From Hexactinellida sp. DTS-2022 (lineage: Eukaryota > Porifera > Hexactinellida), in the NCBI GenBank assembly GCA_028753945.1, contig JAPNXP010000014.1, forward strand, positions 4,650,001 to 4,714,000: a stretch of DNA of 64,000 bases, in the 5' to 3' direction. This document shows, piece after piece, positions 1 to 12,900 of the stretch. The notes beneath the pieces are model-generated. The model had not been told where the DNA came from and searched no databases. It worked only from the letters and a program-made list of their open reading frames with translations. How positions within the stretch are numbered: the stretch's first letter is position 1; each line of letters opens with the position of its first letter. A program made the position numbers and the translations under genes.

Positions 1-61
1 AAATCAATGTTTGAAAAGAAAAATGCTTCGTCGACAAATATTGTCTATAGCATGAACTAGT

Positions 62-69
62 TATATAAA
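62..69 (+). promoter_or_regulatory. Candidate TATA box upstream of exon 1
   Basis: TATATAAA lies about 70 bases before the ATG at 138, a spacing compatible with a TSS near 90-100 and a short 5' UTR. In such AT-rich DNA this can occur by chance, so it is only a candidate. Nothing else regulatory is recognisable in 1-137. Confidence 0.25.
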
Positions 70-137
70 GCTATTAAAAATCAGAATAATTATTCAAAAT
101 TGTATTATTATTAATAATATTATTAGTATTCTTCAAC

Positions 138-210
138 ATGAAACGTTTTTTAAAATTCATTGTGTTGATCCTGGCATTTCTTCAATTGCACTCACTAATC
201 AACGCTCAAA
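138..210 (+). CDS. Exon 1: signal peptide
   Basis: The ATG at 138 opens a 24-residue leader: basic start (MKRFLK), hydrophobic core (FIVLILAFL) and an INA-Q cleavage-like end, which is a textbook secretory signal. Two donors are possible. GTACGT at 211 leaves phase 1, which matches the phase of every other SRCR junction. GTAAGT at 215 leaves phase 2, which would need the upstream CAG acceptor of A1 (exon starting 18989). Both keep the frame. Joined to A1, the mature protein would begin close to QS-VPPLENG. The exon is too short to be found by length. Its assignment rests on the signal-peptide character, the donor and phase compatibility with A1, 18.8 kb away. Confidence 0.65.
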
Positions 211-3200
211 GTACGTAAGTGTTGTTATTCATACTATCTATACTACACTTATTATTAATATTATTATTATCAACCAGTATTAGTAAAACACACTAGTAAT
301 CTGTATTTATATCCTCAGGGCCGTCGAGAGCGCGAGCGGGCCCCGGGTGAAAATTTTGGAATCGGGCCCCCTCTGATATTTAGTTCCGTTATCGTGAAGT
401 GAATAAACTAAACGCAAACTATCGTATTCGATTATATATATTTTAATTATTAAATAAATTAAATCCTATTTACTCTTATTTTTTATGAATTTTCAAATAA
501 CCTTTAGCTATATAGCTATAGAGTTTAGGATATACTATTTTTTTTGCACCATATCTATGTTAATAAGAGGACATCGCAGGTTGTGACTTATTATTCTAAA
601 CAGTCAAAGAAACAAAAAGGTTGTTAGCCAGGGTATCATCCAGGTGTGCGCGACGCGCCTCTAGGCGCGAAATTTTGAAAGAGAAATTTTCTAGGTGCGC
701 GAAAATCGAGAGGTGCTACCATAGCGTTATACAAATTAAGTATTTTAGGCGCTTGTGAGCGAGCTCAAACTTAATCTAGGCGCGCAGAAATTTTTTCCTG
801 GATGAAAGCCTGTGTTAGCCTATTTATGCGTTGCTGTCGTTTGGATCGGATCCCGTAACTGAGTTAGTTATGGAAAATTAAATAACTGTTACAAAGTAAG
901 TCTGGCTTGGTTTTCTAGGAAGGATTAAATAACTAAGGTATTACTCTACCCAGCGATGTCTTTATTTCCCCCTTGACTTGTCTGCTTAATTAATACAGCC
1001 AATAAAGCCCGAGCATACCTACACAGACAGAATTTCCCGGGCCCCTTCGGGCCCCGGGCCCCGGGGTAATTACCCCGGCTACCCCCCCCTCTCGACGGCC
1101 CTGTATATCGTACAATGGAATTCGCGGATTAGCAATTCGTCTAATAGAAATATTCGCCTAATAGCAAGTTACTTTTCATTCCTAAGAGAGCATATACGAG
1201 CCCTTCGGTCTCGGTCGCTTCAGAGCGGATCACTCAAACGCCACGCGATCTCACTCTTTTCAATATTTACATCCAAAATAAATAGAAATTAATTCGTAAT
1301 CAGTATACTTGTTTACCTATTATAACATTTGTAAGTTTGTCTCTATCTCAAATATAAATGCGGTTAATTTTACCCCATATCTTTAATACCTTCCGGATAA
1401 ACATACAACAATCGAGTTTTAATAATACGAGCCCTTCGGTCTCGGTCGCTTCGCGACGGACCATTCTCTCACAAAGGTCGCTTCGCGACCTTTGTTTGTT
1501 CGTATTAGACACTACGCAAAACAATTAACGGCCGCTTCGCGGCCTTACTCTCCTCAAATATAACTCATATTAAATAAGTTAAGCCTGTGACTGGTAAAAT
1601 TACACGTACTCAATTCAGTATGCTGCTATTTGGGACCCCAGTATGACAAGTAATTAATTAATTAATTCATGTTATTTACTAACTCAGGATTTTAACAGCA
1701 TAGTAGTAAATTGTTTGTAAATAGTTGAATTACTTTGATAGTAATATTATGCTTATGTGATTGACGTAAGCTAAATACATCACGAATAGAAATAAACTGA
1801 TGGAAGCCAAACTGGATTAATCAAGTATGGAATTTCGGAAATAATGTAGGTGAGATTAAAACATCAAACCTCAATATGTGCAATGACGCAGCAATTGTAG
1901 GTTACATTTTTGTTATTGCCTGGCTCAGATTAAATGCGAAAATTATAAAAATTTCTAGAGACATGCAACACATTCTGTTTTATAACGTGACAAAATTATT
2001 TGACGATTGAATCAAAAATGTAAGACTAAATCCAAATCAGGGTTGTAAATAAATCATTTTATTTTTCTCAAATCAAATCAAATCAAATCATTCTAGGTTA
2101 AAATTATTTCAAATCAAATCATTTCAAATCATTTGAGATTTCAAATCATTTCAAATCAAATCAAATCAAATATTTGAAATTTCAAATCATTTCAAATCAA
2201 ATCAAATCAAATATTTGAAATATTTGAAACTTTCAAATCATTTCCGAATCACTGTCAAAACGTATAGAAAATTTGAAAATGATCTTAGATAATTGAAATT
2301 TAATTGAAAATGACGTGAAATTATATTAAAGCGATTTTGAACGATTTGAAAATGATTTAATTAAAGAATATTATTTGAAAATGATTTGAAAATGATTTGA
2401 AGTAATTTCAAATCAAATCAAATCAAATCATTTGAGGATTCAAATAATTTCAAATCAAATCAAATCAAATCATTTGAGATTTCAAATTCTCTTAAATCAA
2501 ATCAAATCAAATCAAATATTTGAAATATTTGATTTGATTTACAACACTGATCCAAATTAGTTCGTACGTGACGTCACAATCCCATAAACCGGTATACGTG
2601 TGTCTCATTGCATGTTGTCTTGCCATCTAAAATTGTGGGCGAATCGGATAAGAACTGAAAGAGCTATTCCCAAATATGTGCGTTTATGACGTCATAATCA
2701 CGTTATTTTGTTTAGAAAACCAATAGATCGTTGTCGCAGTACAAAGTTACCCCTGCATGCCAAATTTCAGCTTTCTAGGACTCGTAGTCTTTCCTATTAA
2801 TTCTGGACAAACACACACACAAACACACAAACACACAAACAAACAAACAACAATTGCGCTTTTAATATACAGATTGATTATCTGTATATTAAAAGCGGAA
2901 TTGTTGTGTGTTTGTTTGGATGTTTGTCCAGAATTAATTGGAAAGACTACAAGTCCCAGAAAGCTCAAAATTTGTATACAGGGGTAATTTTGTACTGCGA
3001 CAACGATCTATTGGTTTTTGAAACAAAATAACGGGATTATGACGTCACAGTTTCGAAAAACAAATATTTTGTACTAGCTTCCCAATTTTGCTCCGATCTG
3101 TAGAAAATTCAAATCATTAGACGTACACTAAATTTCTACACCTGATAGCAGTTCACGAATTCCCATTTCCCTTCTGATTGTGACACAGTTAATTAATTAG

Positions 3201-6200
3201 TCCCTACACTAATCAACCATAAATAGTGCATCGTACCAACACAGGTATAGCAAAGTGCAAGTGTGTGTTTGTGTGTGTGTTTGTCCAGAATTAATAGGAA
3301 AGACTACGAGTCCTAGAAAGCTGAAAATTGACATACAGGGGTAATTTTACACGCTGACAACGATCTATTGGTTTTCTAAGCGAAATAACGGGATTATGAC
3401 GTCATAAACGCACATATTTGGGAATAACTCATTCAGTTTTTATTCGATTCGCCCACAATTTTCGATAATAACACAACATACCATGAGACACACGTATACC
3501 GATTTATGGGAATGTGACGTCACATAGGAACTAATTTGAATTCAGCTCTTACACTTTTGGTTCAATCGACAAATAATTTTGTCACATTATAAAACAGAAT
3601 GAATTGCATGTCCCTAGAAATTTTTATAACTTTCGCATTTAATCTGAGCCAGGCAATAACAAAAAAATCCAAAATTGCACCCTGTGCCGACGCATGTTCC
3701 TTTGGTGGCACTATATTTTATTGGTTGGTTATTGATAGTGCCTCCAAAGGAGCATGCTGTCAGCACAGGGTGAAATTTTGGATTTTTTTTCGCCCAGTCA
3801 TCAACGCCTCAAGGCGTCAAGAACCATTTGTTAACTGGTCCGAGTCACAAGGAACGGTAGATAAATTTTGAGTTTGTTTCTATCTTAAACCATCTTGAGT
3901 TTAATGCCATTAATCCATTATGTATTGATAATAAATTATGTTATTATTATTTATTTTAGCAATGTTATCCACGGTTGAGTTGAATTAAGTCAACAAATTC
4001 CATATTTAATTTAATTTGTTTTAATTCATTAAATAGTAATACTACAATTAAATAGAAGCCAGCTGCAATTTATAAGTTAAATCAATTTAATTATCGCAAG
4101 TTGAATCAATAGAGTAGGATTTAACAAGTTAAATCAATATAATTATTACAAGTTGAAACAATAGAATTATATTTAACAGTTTTACAGAATCTGAAGTGTG
4201 AGGAAATACAAGAGATTGGTACCCCAATAAAGGCACAAATCTAGGCCAAATTGAACATTTTTGATTTGCCAAAAGGTGTAGAATTTAATTCTCCATCCTT
4301 TCATGTAAATTTTATCAAGCTAAATATTAATTATTTCATGTTATGAGCCATAATTAGTTTAAATAGGTGTTAAAATAATTTGATCAAAAATCGTAACCAC
4401 AGGTGCAAATTAGACGGTAACTTCGCACCTACATGCTATGTTTTAGCTCTTTATTTATTAAGGTGTGGGTAGGGCACCGTCTACGGAGAAATAATATCGA
4501 TAATAATAATAATAAAAATCCAAAATTGCAGCCTGTGCCGACGCATGTTCCTTGGTGGCACTATATTTTGTTGGTGGTTTATTGATAGTGCCTCCAAAGG
4601 AACATGCTGTCGGCGCAGGCTGCAATTTTGGATTTTTTCGCCAAGTCATCAACGCCCAAGGTGTGAAGAAGCATTTGTTATTTGGTCCGAGTCACAAGGA
4701 ACGGTAGATTAATTTGAAGTTTTTACTGTGCCGACTATACTATAGTATAGTGGCCCAGTTCTAATCTCAGTGCCTTGGTTAGTTATTATTATTATTTATC
4801 CGTAGCCACTCCACAGAACAGAGTTTTATCAGCTAAGAGCCCAAATTTTTAGGATGGGTGTCTCATGGGTTACAGATGTGCACCTGGGGTTACGATTTTT
4901 AATTAAGAAATTTTGGACACATGTTTAACACCTTTCAAAATTTGTCTGGTCCATAGCTCAAAAATTGTTTTACTAAACTCCCAAATTTTATTTCACATTT
5001 GGATTCGCCATAAAATTCTGCGTCTGATGGGAGAAGTAATTTTTCAATAAAGGGGTCAATTTCTGCCATAAATGGGGGTTGAAATTTCTTTGTTTACTCA
5101 CACTTCAATTTCAGTAAAACTGTGAAATCTAATTCCATTGTTTCAACTTGTAATAATTATATTGATTTAACTTGTTAAATCCTACTCTAGTGATTCAACT
5201 TGCGATAATTATATTGATTTAACTTATAAATTCCAGCTGGCTTCTATTTAATTCTAGTATTACTATACAATGGATTAAATAAAATATTATAATATAAGGA
5301 ATTTGTTGACTTAATTCAACTTAACCGTGGATAACATTGCTAAAATACATAACTAATACTATAATTTATTAACAATACATAATGAATGAATGGCTTTAAA
5401 GTTTAAACTCAAGATGGTTTATGATAGAACCGTAAGATTTTACATTCCACAACAACGACAGATTAAGTGAATATATTTATTTCGGCGAGAATATTCTTGC
5501 ACAATTAATGTACTGACGTAATTAATTCTAATTAATTCGCTCTGTGTTTAACGTATAGAGACGGTTCTAAATAGATTATTGGGGTTATCGAGTTCGCTGA
5601 ATTCAAATATGATAATGAAATTCAATTTAAATTAATAATTATTGCAAATAATTGAACTTAATTTATTTTGATGTACATAATTTTGGTGTTAAATTATTAA
5701 TAGATTAATTAAATTTTTATACTAATTAGCTAAATTTCATTAATCTCAGAGATGATACAAGATAGAAACAAACTTTCAATTTATCAATTGGTCCTTATGC
5801 CAGGTACCACCTATACAAGTGGGTCTTGACACCTTGAGGTGATGATGACATCGTTAAAAAAATCTATTTTTACAATTTTTTTAATTCGACATTTAAAATG
5901 GGTTAGTTGGTGTTGGGTGATGACCCAACACTCACATAAAAAATCCTGACTCATCACTTAATATATTCAACTGAAACTTGAATATCTTTGAAATGAAGTG
6001 AGCTAAAACATAACTTTCAACTCACTAAGCGTTGTTGCCTTTGGAAACACCTTTTCGAAATAATTTAACACCTTCATAGTGATGATGACATGGCGAAAAA
6101 AAAAATCCAAAATTGCAGCCTATGCCGAGAGCATGTTCCTATGGAGGCACTATTAATAAACCACCACCAAAATATAGTTCCACCAAAGGAACATGCGTCG

Positions 6201-9200
6201 GCACAGGCTGCAATTTTGGATTTTTATTTTCTATCATAAACCATCTAGAGTTTAATGCCATTCATTCATTATGTATTGATAATAAATTATATTATTAGTT
6301 ATTTATTTTAGCAATGTTATCCACGGTTGAGTTGAATTAAGTCAACAAATTCCTTACATTATTATATTTTATTTAATCCATTGTATAGTAATACTAGAAT
6401 TAAATAGAAGCCAGCTGGAATTTATAAGTTGAATCAATATATTTATCGCAAGCTTAAACAATAGTGAAAGATTTAACAAGTTAAATCAATATAATTATTA
6501 CAAGTTGAAACAATGGAATTAGATTTCACAGTTTTATTGAAATTGAAGTGTTGAGTAAACAAAGGAATTTCAACTCCCATTTATGGCAGAAATTAAACCA
6601 ATTTTAACGAATTTTCTTTTCCCATCAGACGCAGAATTTTAAGATGAATCTAAATATGAAATAGAATTTTGGGGTTTATTAAAACATATTTTGAATTATG
6701 GACCAGACAAATTTTGAAAGGTGTTAAAGTTGTGTCAAAAATTTCTTAATAAAAATTCGTAACCCCAGGTGCAAATTATACGGTCCCTCCGCAAATACAT
6801 GCCAAGTTTCAGCCCTCAATGTATACAGGTGTGGCCAGGGCACCTGCTACGGAGAAATAAAAAATCCAAAATTGCAGCCTGTGCCGACGCATGTTCCTTT
6901 GGTGGCACTATATTTTGTTGGTTGTTTTTTGATAGTGCCTCCAAAGGAACATCCTGTCGGCACAGGCTGCAATTTTGGATTTTTTTCGCCAAGTCATCAT
7001 CACTATTAAGGTGTTAAATTATTTAAGAAAGGTGTTTCAAAATGCAATGACCCTTAGTGAGTTGGAAGTTTCGTTTTAGCTCACTTCATTTAAAAGATAT
7101 TCAAGTTTCAGTAGAATATAATCAGTGATGAGTCAGCATTTTTTATGTGCTTGTTGTGTGATCCCCTAATACCAACCAACCCGTTCGAAATATAGAATTC
7201 ACAAAATTGTAAAAACACATTTTTTTGACGATGTCATCATCACCTCAAGGTGTCAAGACCCACTTGTATAGGTGTTACGTAACATCAGTGGCGGTCCCAG
7301 GGGGGGGCATCCGGGGCAAATGCCCCGGGTCAAAATATTTTGCCCCGGATTCCAACCCAATTGGTAGTATAATTACATGGAGCATGCCCCGGATTTATAT
7401 TAAAAACTGCTCTTTTGCCCCGGGCTGGCCAGATCCTGCGACCGCCCCTGCGTATCATAAGGCCCAACTGATAAATTGGAAGTTTGTTTCTATCTTGCAT
7501 CATCTCTGAGATTAATGATATTTAATTAATTAGTATAAATAATTATTATTATTCTTTATAATTCCCCACAAATTTCAATGTCAACTTACATTTATTAAGT
7601 TAAATTATTTTGTCATAAATAATTAATTACTTAATTTGGCTATCAAATTTCAATTCCGCACACTCGATAACCCCTAATAAACAAATTGGAAGCATCTATA
7701 TAAGTCATATACTGACTGAATTAATTATAATTAATTACGTCAGTTTATTAACAGAGCAATAATATTCTCGCAGAAGTAAATATAATCACATAATCTGTCG
7801 TTGTTATGGAATGTAAAATCTTAGTTTTCAATTAGAAAATATATGCCTACTCGATCTCACAAGTTGAATTAACAGAATTATTACAAGTTGAAACAAAAGA
7901 ATTATAATTAACACTTTCATTTGAACTCAAGTGTTAGTAAACAAAGGGAATTTGCAACTCAATTGTGGCACAAACGAAACCCAATTAAAAAATTCGTGCA
8001 CTGTGAAAAGGAGTAGAATTTAATTCTCTATCGAATGCATATAAATTAAATATTCGCGCACTATTTATTGTTCCTGTTTAAATATTAAACAGGTGCAAAA
8101 ATGTGTCCAAAAAAATGTAAGCAAAATTCCTGACCCCAGGTGCACATCTGTAACCCATGAGACACATCTACTGAAATTTTGGGTTATTAGTTAATAAAAC
8201 TCTGTTCTGTGGAGAGGATACGGAAGGAAAATTAAAATAATAAAATAATAATAATAATAATAAAAATCCAAAATTGCAGCCTGTGCCGACGCATGTTCCT
8301 TTGGTGACACTATATTTTGTTGGTGGCTTATTGATAGTCCTGTTGTATGACAGTTTAACTACCATGACAGTTTAACTACCTTGTATTAGTATACCATGGA
8401 TATTCTAGCCATGACAGTTTAACTACCATGACAATTCTACAACTTCTTTGTATGACTTCCTCAACTTATAGTTCCTATTGCATGATGACGCATTCTTTCT
8501 CACATGGCGTATAAAGTTTGATAGGCTCTTATGATTGTGTTAGTTACATTATCATTAGTTTCTCAGCGATTTATAGTATGTATTATGGTATAGCGTTGAT
8601 TGAAATAATACTATTAGAAAGAATGCGTCATCATGCAATAGGAACTATAAGTTGAGGAAGTCATACAAAGAAGTTGTAGAATTGTCATGGTAGTTAAACT
8701 GTGATGGCTGAAATATCCATGGTATACTAATACAAGGTAGTTAAACTGTCATGGTAGTTGAACTGTCATACAACAGTCCTCCAATGGAACATGCAGTCGG
8801 CACAGCTGCAATTTTGGATTTTTTTTTTTCCGCCAATTCATCATCACTATAAAGGTGTTAAATTATTTCAGAAAGGTGTTTCAGAATGCTACGACCATTA
8901 GAGTGGTGGAAGTTTCCATTTAGTTCACTTCATTTTAGAGATATTCAAGTTTGAGTAGAATATAATAGCTAATGACTCAGCATATTTTATCTGAGTGTTG
9001 GGTCATCACCCAACATCAACTAACCTATTTTAAATATCGAATTAGCAAAATTGTAAAAACACATTTTTTTAACGATGTCATCATCACCTCAAGGTGTCAA
9101 GACCCACTTGTTTAGGTGGCACGTGCCATAAGGACCAATTGATAAATTGAAAGTTTGTTTCTATCTTCTATGATCTCTGAGATTTATGATATTTAATTAA

Positions 9201-9898
9201 TTAGTATAAATAATTATTAATAATATTTATAATTTAACACCAATTTCTATGTCAACTTATATTTATTAAGTTTAATTATTTTGTCATAAATAATTAATTT
9301 ATTAATTTGGCGATCAAATTTCAATTCCGCACACTCGATAACCCCTAATAACACACATTGGGAGCACTATGTAAGTCATATACTGACTTAATTAATTATT
9401 AGTAATTACGTCTGTATATTAACAGTGCAAGAGTATTCTTGCAGAAGTAAATATAATCACATAATCTGTCGTTGTTATGGAATGTAGAATCTTAGTTTTC
9501 AATTGGAAAATAGAAGCCTACTCGATCTCACAAGTTGAATCAATATAATAATAACGAGTTGAAACAATAGAATTAGAGTTAACACTTTCAATTGAACTGA
9601 AGTGTTAGTAAACAAAGGAAACTTGCAACTCAATTGTGGCACAAACTAAGTACAATTTGAAAATTCGTGCACTGTGAAAAGGTGTAGAATTTAATTCCCT
9701 ATCGAATGCAAATAAATTGAATATTCTGGCACTATTTATTGTGCTCTTTCTAATATTAAACAGGTGCAAAAATGTGTACAAAAAAATGTGATAAAATATC
9801 GTGACCCCAGGGGCACATCTGTAACCCATGAGACACATATTCTGAAAATTTGGGCTCTTAGTTAATAATACTCTGTCCTGTGGAGAGGATACGGAAGG

Positions 9899-9933
<35 letters not shown>

Positions 9934-12900
9934 TCCAAAATTGCAGCCTGTGCCGACGAATGTTCTTTTGGTGGTGGCTTATTGATAGTGCCTCCAATGG
10001 AACATGCTGTCAGCACAGGCTGCAATTTTGGATTTTTTTTCGCCATGTCATCATCACTATGAAGGTGTTAAATTATTTCAAAAAGGTGTTACAGAAGGCA
10101 TCGATCCTTAGAGTGATGGAAGTTTCCATTTAGTTCGCTTCATTTTAGAGATATTCAAGTTTCAGTAGAATATAAGAAGTGATGAGTCAGCATTTTTTAT
10201 GTGAGTGTTGGGTGATCACCCAACACCAACCAACCCATTCGAAACATAGAATTCACAAAACTGTAAAAAAACATTTTTTTTTACGATGTCATCATCACCT
10301 CAAGGTGTCAAGATCCACTTGTATAGGTGGCACGTGACATAAGGACCAATTGATAAATTGGAACTTTGTTTCTATCTTGTATCATCTCTGAGATTTATGA
10401 TATTTAATTAACTAGCATAAATAATTATTAATATTATTTATAATTTGACACCAATTTCAATGTCAACTTATATTTATTAAGTTTAATTATTTTGTCATAA
10501 ATAATAAATTAATTAATTTGGTTATCAAATTTCAATTCCGCACACTCGATAACCCCTAATAAACAAATTGGGAGCATCTATATAAGTCATATACTGACTG
10601 AATTAATTATAATTAATTACGTCAGTATATTATCAGTGCAAGAGTATTCTTGCAGAAGGAAATATAATCACATAATCTGTCGTTGTTATGGAATGTAGAA
10701 TCTTAGTTTTCAATTGGAAAATAGAAGCCTACTCGATCTCACAAGTTGAATCAATATAATAATAACGAGTTGAAACAATAGAATAGATTTAACACTTTCA
10801 ATTGAACTGAAGTGTGAGTAAACAAAGGAAACTTGCAACTCAATTGTGGCACAAACTAAGTATAATTTGAAAATTCGTGCACTGTGAAAAGGTGTAAAAT
10901 TTAATTCTCTGTCGAATGCTTATAAATTGAATTTTCGGGTACTATTTGTTGTTCCTATTTCAATATTAAACAGGTGCAAAAATGTGTCCAAAAAAATGTG
11001 ATATATTAACGTGACCCCAGGTGCACATCTGTAACCCATGAGACACATATCCTGAAAATTTGGGCTTTTAGTTAATTAAACTCTGTTCTGTAGAGAGGAT
11101 ACGGAAGGATAATAATAAAATCCAAAATTGCAGCTGTGCCGACGCATGTTCCTTTGGTGGCACTATATTTTGTTGGTTGTTTATTGATAGTGCCTCCAAA
11201 GGAACATGCTGTCGGCGCAGGCTGCAATTTTCGATTTTTTTTCGCCAAGTCATCAACGCCTCAAGGAGTCAAGAACCATTTGTTAATCGGTCCAAGTCAC
11301 AAGGAACGGTAGATAAATTTGAAGTTTATTTATATCATAAACCATCTTGAGTTTAATGCCATTAATCTATTATGTATTGATAATAAATTATATTATTTGT
11401 TATTTATTTTAGCAATGTTATCCACGGTTGAGTTGAATTAAGTCAACAAATTTCTTATTTAATTTAATTTGTTTTAATTCATTAAATAGTAATTCTTCAA
11501 TTAAATAGAAGCCAGCTTCAATTTCTAAGTTAAATCAATATAATTATCGCAAGTTGAAACAATAGAGTAGGATTTAACAAGTTAAATCAATATAATTATT
11601 ACAAGTTGAAACAATGGAATTAGATTTAACAGTTTTATTGAAACTGAAGTGCGAGTAAACAAAGGAATTTCTACCCCCATTTATGGCAGAAATTAAACCA
11701 ATTTTAACAAATTTTCTTCTCCCATCAGACGCAGAATGTTATGGTGAATCCAAATGTGAAATAAAATTTTGGAGTTTAGCAAAACATTTTTTGAGTTATG
11801 GACCAGACAAATTTTGAAAGGTGTTAAAGATGTGTCAAAAATTTGTTAATACAAAATCGTAACCCCAGGTGCAAATTATACGTCGACTCCGAATCTACAT
11901 GCCAAGTTTCAGCCCTCTATGTATATAGATGTGCCCAGGGCACCGTCTACGGAGAAAGAATAATAATAATAAAATCCAAAATTGCAGCTGTGCCGACGCA
12001 TGTTCCTTTGGTGGCACTATATGTTGGTGGTGGTTTATTGATAGTCCCTCCAAAGGAACATGCTGTCGGCACAGGCTGCAATTTTGGATTTTTCTTTCGC
12101 CATGTCATCATCACTATGAAGGTGTTAAATTATTTCCAAAAGGTGTTTCAGAAGGCATCGACTCTTAGAGTGGCGGAAGTATCAAATTAGTTCACTTCAT
12201 TTTAGAGATATTCAAGTTTTAGTAGAATATAACAGCTGATGACTCAGCATTATTTATGTGAGTGTTGGGTCATCACCCAACATCAACTAACCAATTTTAA
12301 ATATTGAATTAACAAAATTGTAAAAACACATTTTTTTTACGATATCATCATCACCTCAAGATGTCAAGACCCACTTGTATAGGTGGCACGTGCCATAAGG
12401 ATCAATTGATATATTTAAAGTTTGTTTCTATCTTATATCATTTCTGAGATTAATGAAATTTAGATAATTAGTATAAATATTTAATTAATCTATTTATAAT
12501 TTAACACCAATATTATGTACATCAAAATAAATTAAGTTCAATTATTTGCAATAATTATTAGTCTAAATTGAATTTCACTTTCATATTTGAATTCAGCGCA
12601 CTCGATAACCCCAGGAATCTATTTGGAACCATCTCTATACGTTAAACACAGAGCGAATTAATTAGAATTAAATATGTCATGTATCCATTGTTCAAGAATA
12701 TTGTAAGCAGAAATAAATATAATCAAATAATCTGTCTTTGTTATGGAATGTAGAATCTTAGTTTTCAATTGGAAAATAGAAGCCTACTCGATCTCACAAG
12801 TTGAATCAATATAATTATCACAAGTTGAAACAATAGTGTAAGATTTAACAAGTTGAATCAATATAATTATTACAAGTTGAAACAATAGAATTAGATTTAA

